Of a stretch of 15,496 bases of DNA, positions 1 through 7,627 are shown in pieces. Location: contig PBQB01000092.1 of assembly GCA_002724895.1 (NCBI GenBank), forward strand, positions 1 through 15,496. Reading direction: 5' to 3'. Position 1 is the stretch's first letter, and each line of letters begins with the position of its first letter. Origin of the DNA: Flavobacteriales bacterium (lineage in GTDB: Bacteria > Bacteroidota > Bacteroidia > Flavobacteriales > BACL11). The translations under genes and the position numbers were made by a program. The notes under the pieces were generated by a model. The model was not told the origin of the DNA, did not search any database, and worked only from the letters and a program-made list of their open reading frames with translations.

Positions 1-170
1 CAGGACCACTGATATGTACCATCATCAGAAATATCTACGTTTATATAGATATCTGCTTGTACTCCCTTCTGTTTTAAAATTGATTCAACTTGTTGCTCAA
101 TCCACTGCATTCCATTCCAAGCAGCAAGCAAAACAGCAACCCTTGGGTTTTTTTTATTTAAATTCCTCAT
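1..170 (-). CDS. Glycosyltransferase family 2, N-terminal fragment cut by the window edge
   Basis: Only the first 56 codons are in the window; the gene runs off the left edge. The start is the ATG at 168-170, 18 nt after the stop of the upstream gene. After a short basic stretch (MRNLNKKNP) comes RVAVLLAAWNGMQWIEQQ, then a helix ending in SILKQ and the strand DIYINVDISDDGT. This is the usual opening of a GT-A inverting GT2 enzyme: a first beta strand, an A-x-N-G nucleotide-binding loop, and the D-x-S-D-D-G-T acidic motif. Such enzymes add one sugar from a nucleotide sugar to a lipid-linked acceptor at the cytoplasmic face of the inner membrane. It sits at the end of the leftward glycosyltransferase operon. 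The donor and acceptor cannot be inferred. Confidence 0.85.
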   Translation of the reverse strand, partial: MRNLNKKNPRVAVLLAAWNGMQWIEQQVESILKQKGVQADIYINVDISDDGTYQWS

Positions 171-188
171 TTTTTTAAATACAAATTA

Positions 189-1184
189 TCATCGCTTAGA
201 TAATATCTCAATTAAGTTACTTGTTGATTTGTAAAAATTATCATTGATACTTTTATATACATACGAAAAGTTAGATGGACAATAAAAAGATTCGGTTGGG
301 CGTTTTGAAAAATCATTAATTTTTTTTATTAAATCTGATATTGAATCTGAAAAAGTTGCTGATTGAGAATAAAACTCATAAAACACATCGTCATTTAGTA
401 AGAATACTTTTTTTCCCATACAAACACATTGGGCTATAGGTCGACAAAATCCCTCTCCCGAAGCAACTGATGCGGCGCATGAGATATTAGCAATGAAATC
501 TGATAGCGAAACATGACTTGAATTAATTAATTTTATTTCTAGTGATGGAAATGATGAAATTATGTCCTCAATGTATTTATTACTGGTACCATAAATAGAA
601 AACGAAAAGTTAATATCTTTATGATTTATTGCATTTTTGAAAAATAACTCATAATTTTTCTTACAAGAATCAGTTCCAAACAAAGCAATAGTAAATTTGT
701 AGGGCGTTTGAATAACGGGTTGTTCAATTAATGATATTCTATTGGGTAGATATAGTGTGCCTTTATTGAATAACAACTCTGAAAAAGGCTTAGCATTAGA
801 GTTATTTACATAACAAATATATGGCCAACTAAAAAATGATAGATATTTTAATAAATGAAACTTCCATCTTAAATGACAAGAATAAAAAGGATAAGAATCA
901 TGAACGGTAATAACTTGTCTAGTAACAAGAGGTAAGCAATGGCTAGTAGGTGTATAGACATACAGCTTAGAGAATAATATTTTTAAATATATAAAAATAA
1001 ATCCAAATAATCCTACATAAATTACTGGATACTGACTTAAAGTTTCAACTTTTTGATTTCTAAAACGATAATGCAATACAATAATAGCTGATTTTAAATT
1101 CAAAGACGAAAGAGTCTCGAGGCCATAATAAAACATTCCGTTTAATGATTTCAGAAAAAAGAAGTTGGCGATGACTTTATTCAT
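189..1184 (-). CDS. Putative GT4-like (GT-B fold) glycosyltransferase
   Basis: A 331-residue protein. I place the start at the ATG at 1182-1184. A TTG two codons upstream (1188-1190) would also stay in frame but is less likely. The ATG overlaps the stop of the preceding gene by 8 nt, which suggests coupling. The C-terminal half resembles a GT4 donor-binding domain: ALFGTDSCKKN at about 167-177, then ASVASGEGFCRPIAQCVCMGKKVF at about 237-260. The latter corresponds to the family's EGFG-x-P-x-x-E-A stretch, but Gln replaces the second Glu of the E-x7-E motif. The N-terminal half carries VHDSYPF at about 94-100, a typical GT4 acceptor-domain loop. Divergence is high, so neither the sugar nor the retaining mechanism is certain. 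It is probably a cytoplasmic, membrane-associated enzyme of repeat-unit assembly. Confidence 0.75.
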   Translation of the reverse strand: MNKVIANFFFLKSLNGMFYYGLETLSSLNLKSAIIVLHYRFRNQKVETLSQYPVIYVGLFGFIFIYLKILFSKLYVYTPTSHCLPLVTRQVITVHDSYPFYSCHLRWKFHLLKYLSFFSWPYICYVNNSNAKPFSELLFNKGTLYLPNRISLIEQPVIQTPYKFTIALFGTDSCKKNYELFFKNAINHKDINFSFSIYGTSNKYIEDIISSFPSLEIKLINSSHVSLSDFIANISCAASVASGEGFCRPIAQCVCMGKKVFLLNDDVFYEFYSQSATFSDSISDLIKKINDFSKRPTESFYCPSNFSYVYKSINDNFYKSTSNLIEILSKR

Positions 1185-2244
1185 TTTCAAAGTTTGGCAA
1201 TTCCATCTTTGGTAGTAGGTTCAATTTTGTTGAGGACTTATGCGATTTTAATGCATGTTTGATAATTTCAGTTAGGTCATCTTTGTTAGGATTATAGCTC
1301 CATATATTTCCCAGTTTATCAGCATAAAACTTCATCTCCGAATGAATAGAACACACCGCCTTGGCATTACATGCATAAGCTTCAAATGGTGGAATTCCAA
1401 AACCTTCGTACCAACTTGGGTATACAAATAAAGAGCAGTTCGAATATAGTAACCTCAGCTCCTGATCACATACATCAGATATAATGTGTACTCTGTCAGT
1501 TATATTAAGTTCATTGAGCCTTTTGTACATAGAAGAAATCCTCCATCTTTTTGAACCAACCAAAATTAATTGAATATCATGATTATCAATTATCTTGTTG
1601 AATGACTCAATCAATGCATTAAGGTTCTTCCTGGGCTCTAAAGAGCCAACATACAATATATACTCTGAGGTATAATCAAAAGCTCTATTCACTTTTTTAT
1701 CAAAGGACTCTTGTTTAGATAAAAAAGCTTCGCTTACTGTGTTTGATATTATTTGTTGTCGATATTTTTTAGACGTATTTGGATATAATAGATCAAATAA
1801 TTCCATAGTATATTTAGATACAAAAATTAAATTTTTTGTTGTATTCAATGATATTAACAGACTTAACCTTTGAAATATTTTATTCACCAAAGTCATGCTT
1901 TTCGGATATATAGTAAAACAAAAGTCGTGTATACAAAGATATTTTTTTCCACTCCATCTAATGGGCACTGTGTGAGATAAGCCAATAAATATACTCTTTC
2001 TCATTATAAAAAATCCTAAGAAAAGAATAAAAAATGTGCCTGGAATAAATCTCAATGAGACAATCTCAATAAATTTTACATTTTTAGGAAACCTATCTTT
2101 ATGTTTTACTACTTTGTTGCTGACAATAAAAATTAAATAATTGCTATTTTGTTGACAGAGTTTTTTGACAAACTCAATACCATAACGCGCAACACCTGCC
2201 CATTTTTTTTCACAAAAACATCTTCCGTCAATGTAAAATTTCAT
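1177..2244 (-). CDS. GT4 family glycosyltransferase (mannosyltransferase WbaZ/MtfB-like)
   Basis: A 355-residue GT-B glycosyltransferase with clear GT4 landmarks. The N-terminal loop G-R-C-F...WAGVARYG is at about 7-22, HDF at 106-108, the linker strand ILYVGSLEPRKNL at 196-208, and VGSKRWR at 229-235. The retaining E-x7-E motif lies in YEGFGIPPFEA, with Glu280 and Glu288. Enzymes with this architecture transfer mannose, rhamnose or similar sugars from GDP- or dTDP-donors during O-antigen unit assembly; the mannosyltransferase label is only by resemblance. The ATG at 2242-2244 overlaps the TGA of the upstream gene in an ATGA arrangement, and its own stop overlaps the next gene by 8 nt. It is therefore an internal gene of a coupled operon. 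The start has no strong ribosome binding site. Confidence 0.9.
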   Translation of the reverse strand: MKFYIDGRCFCEKKWAGVARYGIEFVKKLCQQNSNYLIFIVSNKVVKHKDRFPKNVKFIEIVSLRFIPGTFFILFLGFFIMRKSIFIGLSHTVPIRWSGKKYLCIHDFCFTIYPKSMTLVNKIFQRLSLLISLNTTKNLIFVSKYTMELFDLLYPNTSKKYRQQIISNTVSEAFLSKQESFDKKVNRAFDYTSEYILYVGSLEPRKNLNALIESFNKIIDNHDIQLILVGSKRWRISSMYKRLNELNITDRVHIISDVCDQELRLLYSNCSLFVYPSWYEGFGIPPFEAYACNAKAVCSIHSEMKFYADKLGNIWSYNPNKDDLTEIIKHALKSHKSSTKLNLLPKMELPNFENE

Positions 2245-3110
2245 TTGAATAAAACCAAATATACTGTTCTAAGAAGTGACAACTTCGGTGTTTTAATTAA
2301 CATATATAGCCATGAAATCAAATTTTGCCAATACCCCTTGGATAATTTATAAATAATTTTTTTTTGAGATATATTTTTTTCTGGAAAATTATATTTTTCA
2401 GTATTTTCTCCTGAACTAAATCCTATATTTCTTACCATTGAATATGGTGGGGATAGACACTTAGTGGAATTTAAGATATTTGATGCTAACCAATATATTG
2501 CCCATGTTTGATTAATACCCTCAAGATTACCATACAGATGAGAATAATGAAGTGTAGAGAAATACTTAGAGATCTTTATTTTCTGATAGACCGATAAATT
2601 TCTATATTTATTCATGCTAAATGTGTCAGGCTTCCATCGATTACTCCATGAGGCCCACCCCCAACAGTGTAAATAATTTGTAAGATAAGGTCTGTCAGAA
2701 TTCATTATCGGATAGTTCCATAGATTTATGTGGCCTATCAAATAATTAGATGAATATGTTTCAAGAGATTTTAGACAAAATTCTAATCCTTTATTACTTA
2801 AGATAATGTCATCCTCGATAACGATAAATGATTCATATAATTTTGATATCTTATCTATCCCATCAATTATATTTTTTTTCAAGCCGAAATTTTTTTTTCT
2901 AATTATCACGTTATGGAATAATGATGAATTTAATGAAATTACATCTCTAACTTGCTCAACATATACTTCATCAGAATCTTCGCGTGCTCCGTCTGAAAAT
3001 ATAATACAATCAACTTCATTTATTCTTTCTAAGGACTTCAGAGATTCAAGCACGTGAGTTAAATTATCAGGCCTATTATATGCAAATATTGCTAGCGCGG
3101 TCCTACTCAT
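2241..3110 (-). CDS. GT-A (GT2-like) glycosyltransferase, HlpA/GNT-I-like family
   Basis: A 289-residue protein with a GT-A fold. AIFAYNRPDNL at 7-17 is the nucleotide-binding start, CIIFSDGAREDSD at 35-47 follows, and FIVIEDDIILS at 95-105 supplies the acidic metal-binding motif (Glu99, Asp100, Asp101). The block HCWGWASW..RW at 148-159 and RNIGFSSGENT near 227-237 are characteristic of bacterial proteins often annotated as hemolytic protein HlpA-like or GNT-I-like sugar transferases in polysaccharide loci. It overlaps both neighbours by 4 nt (ATGA at 3107-3110 and 2241-2244), which implies translational coupling. The coding strand carries three long A tracts (opposite 2357-2365, 2872-2879 and 2890-2898) that could be slippage sites; the frame is intact here. 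The substrate is unknown. Confidence 0.85.
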   Translation of the reverse strand: MSRTALAIFAYNRPDNLTHVLESLKSLERINEVDCIIFSDGAREDSDEVYVEQVRDVISLNSSLFHNVIIRKKNFGLKKNIIDGIDKISKLYESFIVIEDDIILSNKGLEFCLKSLETYSSNYLIGHINLWNYPIMNSDRPYLTNYLHCWGWASWSNRWKPDTFSMNKYRNLSVYQKIKISKYFSTLHYSHLYGNLEGINQTWAIYWLASNILNSTKCLSPPYSMVRNIGFSSGENTEKYNFPEKNISQKKIIYKLSKGYWQNLISWLYMLIKTPKLSLLRTVYLVLFK

Positions 3111-4165
3111 AGCAGTCTAAGTCTCATGATATTTCTCATTACGAAGAATACTAACCAAACATATATTATGAAGTTCATGTAAATAAAGGGCGAACTCTTT
3201 ATAAAAATAGGAATTAAAAAAATATAATAATGAAATCTCCCGTCATAAAATAAAAATCTTGTTATATAAACCATTAATATTGCATAAATAAATAATAAGA
3301 AGTGACCTAAAAGCCCTAAATGAACAAAGTCTGCTATGATATACCAGCCTCCAAGTGGCGCTATTTTCTCGTCTAGTTGAAATGCAACATCATCACCTAA
3401 ACTAAAAATAGCTTTATCAAAGCCGAACAATTCAAGCTTATGAAGTAAAAAACTTAATGGTTGCGTAAACAAACCAACTACATGCCCTGGTTCAAAATAG
3501 TGAATATCTGTTAACCTTGAAACTTGATCTACTACCCTGGTTGCATTATATATCTCTCCAAAGATACCAAAATAAATAGCTTGAAAAAAATTATAATAAT
3601 TTTCTGATCTTATTGCAGCAAGTATAATCACAAGAAGTATTAGTATTGAAAAAATACTCAGTCTATTTCTGTATGATGAGACTATCGCTAGCAAAGCTAT
3701 AAAAAAATATGTTCTTGATTCATCTATATACATCAGTATCACAGTAAGTATGAGAACAATATTTCTCTTTTGGAGTATATCTTGAATTACAGAAAAACTG
3801 ACAAAAAGCCAAATAGCTCTCATAATTGCTGCAAAAGATGCTCCGGTTGAAGTTCTATCATCATGCCAAGGGTAATGGGTAAATATTATGGCTGATATAA
3901 CAAACAGAAAAAAAATCACAGGATAAGAAATAGTGCGTCTTGGCATTGCATATGACACAAACCATCCTCCTTTGATTGGTTTATAGAAAATCAGTAATGC
4001 TACAAATAAAGGTATTGAATACAGTAGTGTTATCACTGACCATTGAACATATCTTAATTCCAATATGTCTGAGGTGATATAAAGGAAAGTGCCGTAAGTT
4101 AACACAAATAATAAACAAATAATCCAAGAAAAAAAGTAAGACTTATTAGGATCAATATTAGTCAT
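3107..4165 (-). CDS. wzy: Putative O-antigen polymerase, Wzy-like polytopic membrane protein
   Basis: A 352-residue, highly hydrophobic protein with about ten predicted membrane helices. They lie near 11-31, 43-61, 81-97, 110-130, 136-148, 152-165, 168-184, 275-303, 313-325 and 328-345. A long polar segment of about 90 residues (roughly 186-275, containing RVVDQVSRLTD and FEPGHVVGLF) separates the first seven helices from the rest. A large periplasmic loop with Arg and acidic residues is the usual picture of Wzy polymerases, which join lipid-linked repeat units in the periplasm. Wzy proteins share little sequence, so the call rests on topology and on being the only such protein among glycosyltransferases. 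A flippase is less likely because there are too few helices and the loop is too large. It overlaps its neighbours by 8 and 4 nt. Confidence 0.75.
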   Translation of the reverse strand: MTNIDPNKSYFFSWIICLLFVLTYGTFLYITSDILELRYVQWSVITLLYSIPLFVALLIFYKPIKGGWFVSYAMPRRTISYPVIFFLFVISAIIFTHYPWHDDRTSTGASFAAIMRAIWLFVSFSVIQDILQKRNIVLILTVILMYIDESRTYFFIALLAIVSSYRNRLSIFSILILLVIILAAIRSENYYNFFQAIYFGIFGEIYNATRVVDQVSRLTDIHYFEPGHVVGLFTQPLSFLLHKLELFGFDKAIFSLGDDVAFQLDEKIAPLGGWYIIADFVHLGLLGHFLLFIYAILMVYITRFLFYDGRFHYYIFLIPIFIKSSPFIYMNFIIYVWLVFFVMRNIMRLRLL

Positions 4166-5522
4166 GCTTTAATTTATTATAAACATTATTGTAGAAATCG
4201 TCTTTCTGATAAAAATCAAATGCTTTTTTAATTTTATTTGTATTTGAATTATGACGGGTTTTTAAATCAAAATCTTTAATATATTCTCCATAACCTCGTT
4301 CTACAAATTTTGTCATCATTCTATGATCACAACTTGGTATTATAAGAATTTTGCAATCAAAAAATGTTGCATCATACAGGGCTGTAGAAAAGCCACCGAT
4401 GACATATCTAGCTTTCATCATTTCAATATAGATATCACATTCTTTACTCCTTTTGACCGTTATCCAATCTTGTGAGCAAAACAAGGAATCAGATTTATCA
4501 TCATAAAATGGATGTAAACAAACGCATAATTTATATTCTTGAAGTGTTTTTTTATTTCTTACAAGCCAATCAAAAAGTTGTTCGTCAATAGCAGGCTGGC
4601 TGATAAATAAAATGTAATCTTTGCTTTTAGAAAAATTACTCTTTTTAATTTTATTATATTTACGAGTTAAATGTGAGTTTCCAAGATGAAAGACTCTTGA
4701 TGATCCAAAATTAAAGAATGACTCATCCTTATAGAGACCTCCATATGTTACAAAATAATCAGGTAAATACTTAGATGCTTCATTATCATTGTAATAATTT
4801 AATTTACCTTCAATAGGTGTTCCGTGTTGTAACTCAACGACATTTATGGCTAATTCTTTTGCAGAGGCAATCAAAGCTTCATTACCAAATCTCTCACTTA
4901 AAATTATCATATTCGGTCTAATTATCTTTAATAAAAAACCATATAATATTTTGTGAGATTTATAAGCAAAGACAATTTCTTTTACTTGATCTGCTGATTT
5001 GACGCTGTTTGACTCACCATACAGCTCGGCAAGCGCCGTTATAGAGAGCTTTTCAGAACAGTAGTAAATCTTCATCAATGTTTTCAATATTTTCGCAACT
5101 ATGTATTGAAGGTCGAGTGGTAATATTCTCTTATATAGAACCCCTGTCTCATATTTTATGTTTGAAGCAGGATCCAATTCTATAACATCAATGTTTTTAG
5201 ACTTTAACTCCTCCAAAACATGACTTGAGTAAATATCTATCCAACATTTATCAACATATTTTAGTCTTGCGTGTCTAAGAATTAGCACTTTATCTTTTTT
5301 TCTCCTCAAAAAAATAAGTATTTTAAAGAAAAGCAGGCTTCTTTTTATTAAATTAAAAACTAGTTTGAAAGAAAATTTTATTACATCTCTATTTGCTCGA
5401 TTTGATTTGCAATAAGATTGAATTAATTTATATCTAGCAAGTTGCCACCAATTAACGTCTAGGAATTTTGATTCATTTAATGAAAACTTTTTTTCAATTT
5501 CTTTAAGTAACTCTATATTCAT
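4158..5522 (-). CDS. Putative GT-B glycosyltransferase of the capsule/sialyltransferase-like type
   Basis: A 454-residue soluble or membrane-associated protein. A basic N-terminal region with a hydrophobic patch (about 52-73, followed by RRKKDK) leads into two Rossmann-like halves. In the first, PNMIILSERFGNEALI (203-218) is followed by VVELQHGTP (228-236) and LPDYFVTYGGLY (253-264). In the second, YILFISQP (303-310) is followed by CLHP (335-338) and VIGGFSTALYDA (374-385). The order of an acidic/QHG loop, an HP motif and an S/T motif is shared by CDP-glycerol glycerophosphotransferase-like proteins and several bacterial sialyl- and Kdo-type transferases. Its donor could therefore be a CMP- or CDP-linked sugar, which is an inference. 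It starts at the ATG at 5520-5522, 98 nt after the preceding gene. Its stop overlaps the wzy-like gene by 8 nt. Confidence 0.6.
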   Translation of the reverse strand: MNIELLKEIEKKFSLNESKFLDVNWWQLARYKLIQSYCKSNRANRDVIKFSFKLVFNLIKRSLLFFKILIFLRRKKDKVLILRHARLKYVDKCWIDIYSSHVLEELKSKNIDVIELDPASNIKYETGVLYKRILPLDLQYIVAKILKTLMKIYYCSEKLSITALAELYGESNSVKSADQVKEIVFAYKSHKILYGFLLKIIRPNMIILSERFGNEALIASAKELAINVVELQHGTPIEGKLNYYNDNEASKYLPDYFVTYGGLYKDESFFNFGSSRVFHLGNSHLTRKYNKIKKSNFSKSKDYILFISQPAIDEQLFDWLVRNKKTLQEYKLCVCLHPFYDDKSDSLFCSQDWITVKRSKECDIYIEMMKARYVIGGFSTALYDATFFDCKILIIPSCDHRMMTKFVERGYGEYIKDFDLKTRHNSNTNKIKKAFDFYQKDDFYNNVYNKLKHD

Positions 5523-5620
5523 TTTTAATTTTATTAAATTTATACCATTGCAGCCTAATTCTATGATGTATACTGATTATTTAAACTAGCATTTTGAAAA
5601 TATTTTTTGAATTTGCTATT

Positions 5621-6406
5621 TCAATTATGTAGTAACTTTTCATATAGTCTTTGTAGTGCCCACCTCGGATTTTTGATAGCTCGAGAAAATCTTCTTAACA
5701 AGCTTTGATCTTCCTTATACCTCAATATAGTGAAATCGTTAGGTAATTTTAAATATTCACAAATTTTTATATTATTTTTTTCTAAATGTTGTTTGGCTGC
5801 TATCACAGGTCGTATTGAATATAAATTTTTATTTTCATATATTGTGCTGAATTTCTCAGCGTTCTCTTGGCTGGATATAAAGAATAAATCTCCGACTGCC
5901 TTATCTTTTTCTTTTTCTCTAATAGGACAATAAAAACAATCTTTATTTAAACTGAGGAAATCAATCTTTTTATAAAGCAACAGGTCCAATCTACCCTGAA
6001 ATACGTAATCATAAGATATCCCATGTTTTTGAGAATAAGATTTCATGATCTTTAAAACATAACTATTAGAATACCACCTGCTTGATGATCTAATCGCAGT
6101 ATCTCTGAGTTTACTGTTAGAAATGCCTGAATAATCAGATGAGTGGATTGAAGAATAATCCTCAATGTTCACAATTGAGAAATCTATCTGATTTTCTATT
6201 TTTGATATTTTTGGTTTATATAGGTCAATAATATTTTGTTTAAGGTCATGGCTCCAGCTATGAATGAAAATATCAACATCATTATATTGTATAATCGTTT
6301 TCTTATAACAATCAAATGACTCTAGTATATTTACAGTACCTTTCATTGCACCATTTTTATCCTTAATACCTCCTGCATGACCAAATAAACATAACGCTAT
6401 TTTCAT
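5621..6406 (-). CDS. Putative glycosyltransferase of the R-x-D-L type, function unknown
   Basis: A 261-residue protein starting at the ATG at 6404-6406, only 2 nt after the stop of the methyltransferase remnant. It opens with IALCLFGHAGG (3-13), followed by a segment with DVDIFIHSWS (43-52). A conserved-looking centre, SRWYSNSYVLKIMKSY (109-124), precedes YDYVFQGRLDLLL (132-144). VGDLFFISS lies at 171-179 and the C-terminus is basic. Proteins of this pattern (first strand, D-I-F-I-H-S-W, then a strand ending R-x-D-L) occur widely in capsule and O-antigen loci, and are thought to be GT-A-like transferases in which RxD stands in for DxD. I do not recognise a characterised member. A 98-bp gap without an obvious terminator separates it from the next gene, so it may be co-transcribed. 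Confidence 0.6.
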   Translation of the reverse strand: MKIALCLFGHAGGIKDKNGAMKGTVNILESFDCYKKTIIQYNDVDIFIHSWSHDLKQNIIDLYKPKISKIENQIDFSIVNIEDYSSIHSSDYSGISNSKLRDTAIRSSSRWYSNSYVLKIMKSYSQKHGISYDYVFQGRLDLLLYKKIDFLSLNKDCFYCPIREKEKDKAVGDLFFISSQENAEKFSTIYENKNLYSIRPVIAAKQHLEKNNIKICEYLKLPNDFTILRYKEDQSLLRRFSRAIKNPRWALQRLYEKLLHN

Positions 6407-6408
6407 AT

Positions 6409-6708
6409 TTAATTCTTTGATGAAGTTATCTTTTCAGCTTCGATGTAAAGACTATAATGAGCTCTTATCTTTCTATCGAATTTTGAATCTAAAAATGCTG
6501 AGTATTTGGATTGACTACAACTCGACTTTGATATATTGACAAAACCTTTATCTTTTAAAGCAGAATATATCTTGTCATATGTGAACCAGTTAATGTGTCC
6601 ATAGGGCTGTTTATATCTCTCAATAGGAATTTTTGAGACTATCCATTTGCTAAATTCAGATACTGAAAGAGAGTGAGCTTGTACTTTAATCTCATTTTCT
6701 ATTCCCAT
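6409..6708 (-). pseudogene. C-terminal remnant of a SAM-dependent methyltransferase
   Basis: The 99-residue reading frame matches only the C-terminal end of class I methyltransferases common in polysaccharide loci. YGHINWFTYDKIYSALKDKG (36-55) corresponds to the loop and helix before the last strands. The ending SKFDRKIRAHYSLYIEAEK (75-93) resembles the family's closing strand (F-D...S-L-Y-V-E-A). The SAM-binding half with its D/E-x-G-x-G-x-G motif is absent. In-frame codons continue 14 residues upstream of the ATG (to about 6750), then reach a TGA at 6751-6753; no upstream frame shows methyltransferase motifs. This looks like a 5'-deleted gene at a recombination junction. AGAGGG sits 6 nt before the ATG (6715-6720 on the complement), so a small protein may still be made. 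A genuine short protein is the alternative. Confidence 0.55.
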
Positions 6709-6739
6709 TGGAGGCCCTCTGTAAAAATCATCATTCTTT

Positions 6740-6745
6740 ATTATA
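6740..6745 (-). promoter_or_regulatory. Candidate -10 box for the leftward operon
   Basis: A perfect TATAAT on the complement at 6745..6740 lies about 30 nt before the first leftward ATG (6708). At 16 to 18 nt spacing the -35 position is poor (AT-rich, no TTGACA-like match). It would transcribe the methyltransferase remnant and the glycosyltransferase operon. In DNA this AT-rich such a box arises easily by chance, so confidence is low. Confidence 0.3.
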
Positions 6746-6750
6746 TAGTA

Positions 6751-6779
6751 TCATTCGTTTCATTTATTCACACGAATGA
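6751..6779. repeat. Inverted repeat in the divergent intergenic region
   Basis: TCATTCGT at 6751-6758 and its exact complement ACGAATGA at 6772-6779 are separated by 13 nt. The repeat lies between the two divergent transcription units and overlaps the -35 region of the candidate leftward promoter. It could be a regulator-binding operator or a small hairpin. No T-run follows on either side, so it is not a convincing terminator. Confidence 0.45.
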
Positions 6780-6800
6780 AATTTTGGAAACTTATTGTTA

Positions 6801-6809
6801 TGTTATGAT
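6801..6809 (+). promoter_or_regulatory. Candidate extended -10 promoter for the rightward operon
   Basis: TGTTATGAT at 6801-6809 is an extended -10 (TG-N-TATGAT, five of six matches to TATAAT). A second, overlapping TATGAT lies at 6809-6814. No good -35 is visible at 16 to 18 nt spacing, which extended -10 promoters can tolerate. It would give a leader of roughly 45 nt before the bicupin ATG at 6860. Confidence 0.35.
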
Positions 6810-6859
6810 ATGATATGTTATTGTCTCATTTATAAGTAAAATATAAAATTGAAAACTCT

Positions 6860-7627
6860 ATGAGCAATAAAGTTTCATCTAATCCTAAATATAGCATGCA
6901 TCAGATTAGACCTGATGATCGTGATTTCTCATTTCTCAAGAAAAATACTCTTAAAACAATTTTTCTACACTCTGGAATGATGACTATAGAAATATATATT
7001 AATTCAAAAGTTAATTTGATAAAACTCTCTGAAAATGAGGGAGTAAATATAATGCCTAATATTGATTTCGCTGTCGTTTCAAATAATAGCCATTCCTTTT
7101 CTGTACAATCTATTGATAATAAGAATCCAATAATAGAAATAGTAGATGGAGTGGATAGTAGAACAGAAGAAGAAATCAATAATTATAAATTAATTAAAAA
7201 TGCTAAAAAAGTTACTAAACCGTGGGGATATGAAATTTGGATTGCATGGTTCAAGAATCATCATGTTCTAAAAAAGATATATATGCTGGAGGGAAATAAA
7301 TGCAGTCTTCAGTATCATCAGCAAAAATCTGAAACAAACTTCATAGTTGAAGGCCAAGCGAATGTCCTTAAAGACATAAAAATTGAGAATGGCATCTCTG
7401 AGAGTGATGCGCTTAAGTATTTTAATGATATACCAAACATTGAAAATTATATCACTGCAATGAGACCTGGGGATTACTGGGATAATAATCCTTATGAAAT
7501 TCATAGAGTATTTTCGGTTGAAAGTTACACGGCATATGAGGCGTCTACTCATCAACTTGATGATGTAATACGTCTTAAAGATGATAGTAATCGAGTTTCT
7601 GGATTCATTAAATCTGAACACTACTAA
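6860..7627 (+). CDS. Bicupin sugar-phosphate isomerase-like protein
   Basis: A 255-residue protein with two cupin-like halves. The N-terminal half (about 30-95) is degenerate, without a clear metal-binding His cluster. The C-terminal half resembles the mannose-6-phosphate isomerase type II cupin: KPWGYEIW (120-127), then CSLQYHQQKSETNFIVEGQA (148-167), and PGDYWDNNPYEIHRV (203-217). Probable metal ligands are His153, Glu158 and His215. The usual second His of the H-x-H pair is Gln here, so activity on mannose 6-phosphate should not be assumed. It is the first gene of the rightward operon, with an ATG at 6860 and no clear Shine-Dalgarno sequence. Its stop overlaps the next ATG by one base (TAATG at 7625-7629). 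It may isomerise or epimerise the phosphosugar handled by the next gene. Confidence 0.75.
   Translation: MSNKVSSNPKYSMHQIRPDDRDFSFLKKNTLKTIFLHSGMMTIEIYINSKVNLIKLSENEGVNIMPNIDFAVVSNNSHSFSVQSIDNKNPIIEIVDGVDSRTEEEINNYKLIKNAKKVTKPWGYEIWIAWFKNHHVLKKIYMLEGNKCSLQYHQQKSETNFIVEGQANVLKDIKIENGISESDALKYFNDIPNIENYITAMRPGDYWDNNPYEIHRVFSVESYTAYEASTHQLDDVIRLKDDSNRVSGFIKSEHY

Noticed and set aside
5539..5547. TGGTATAAA on the complement as an extended -10 before the 4158-5522 gene
   Set aside because: It would place the transcript start about 10 nt before the ATG, with no -35; AT-rich intergenic DNA makes this match unremarkable.
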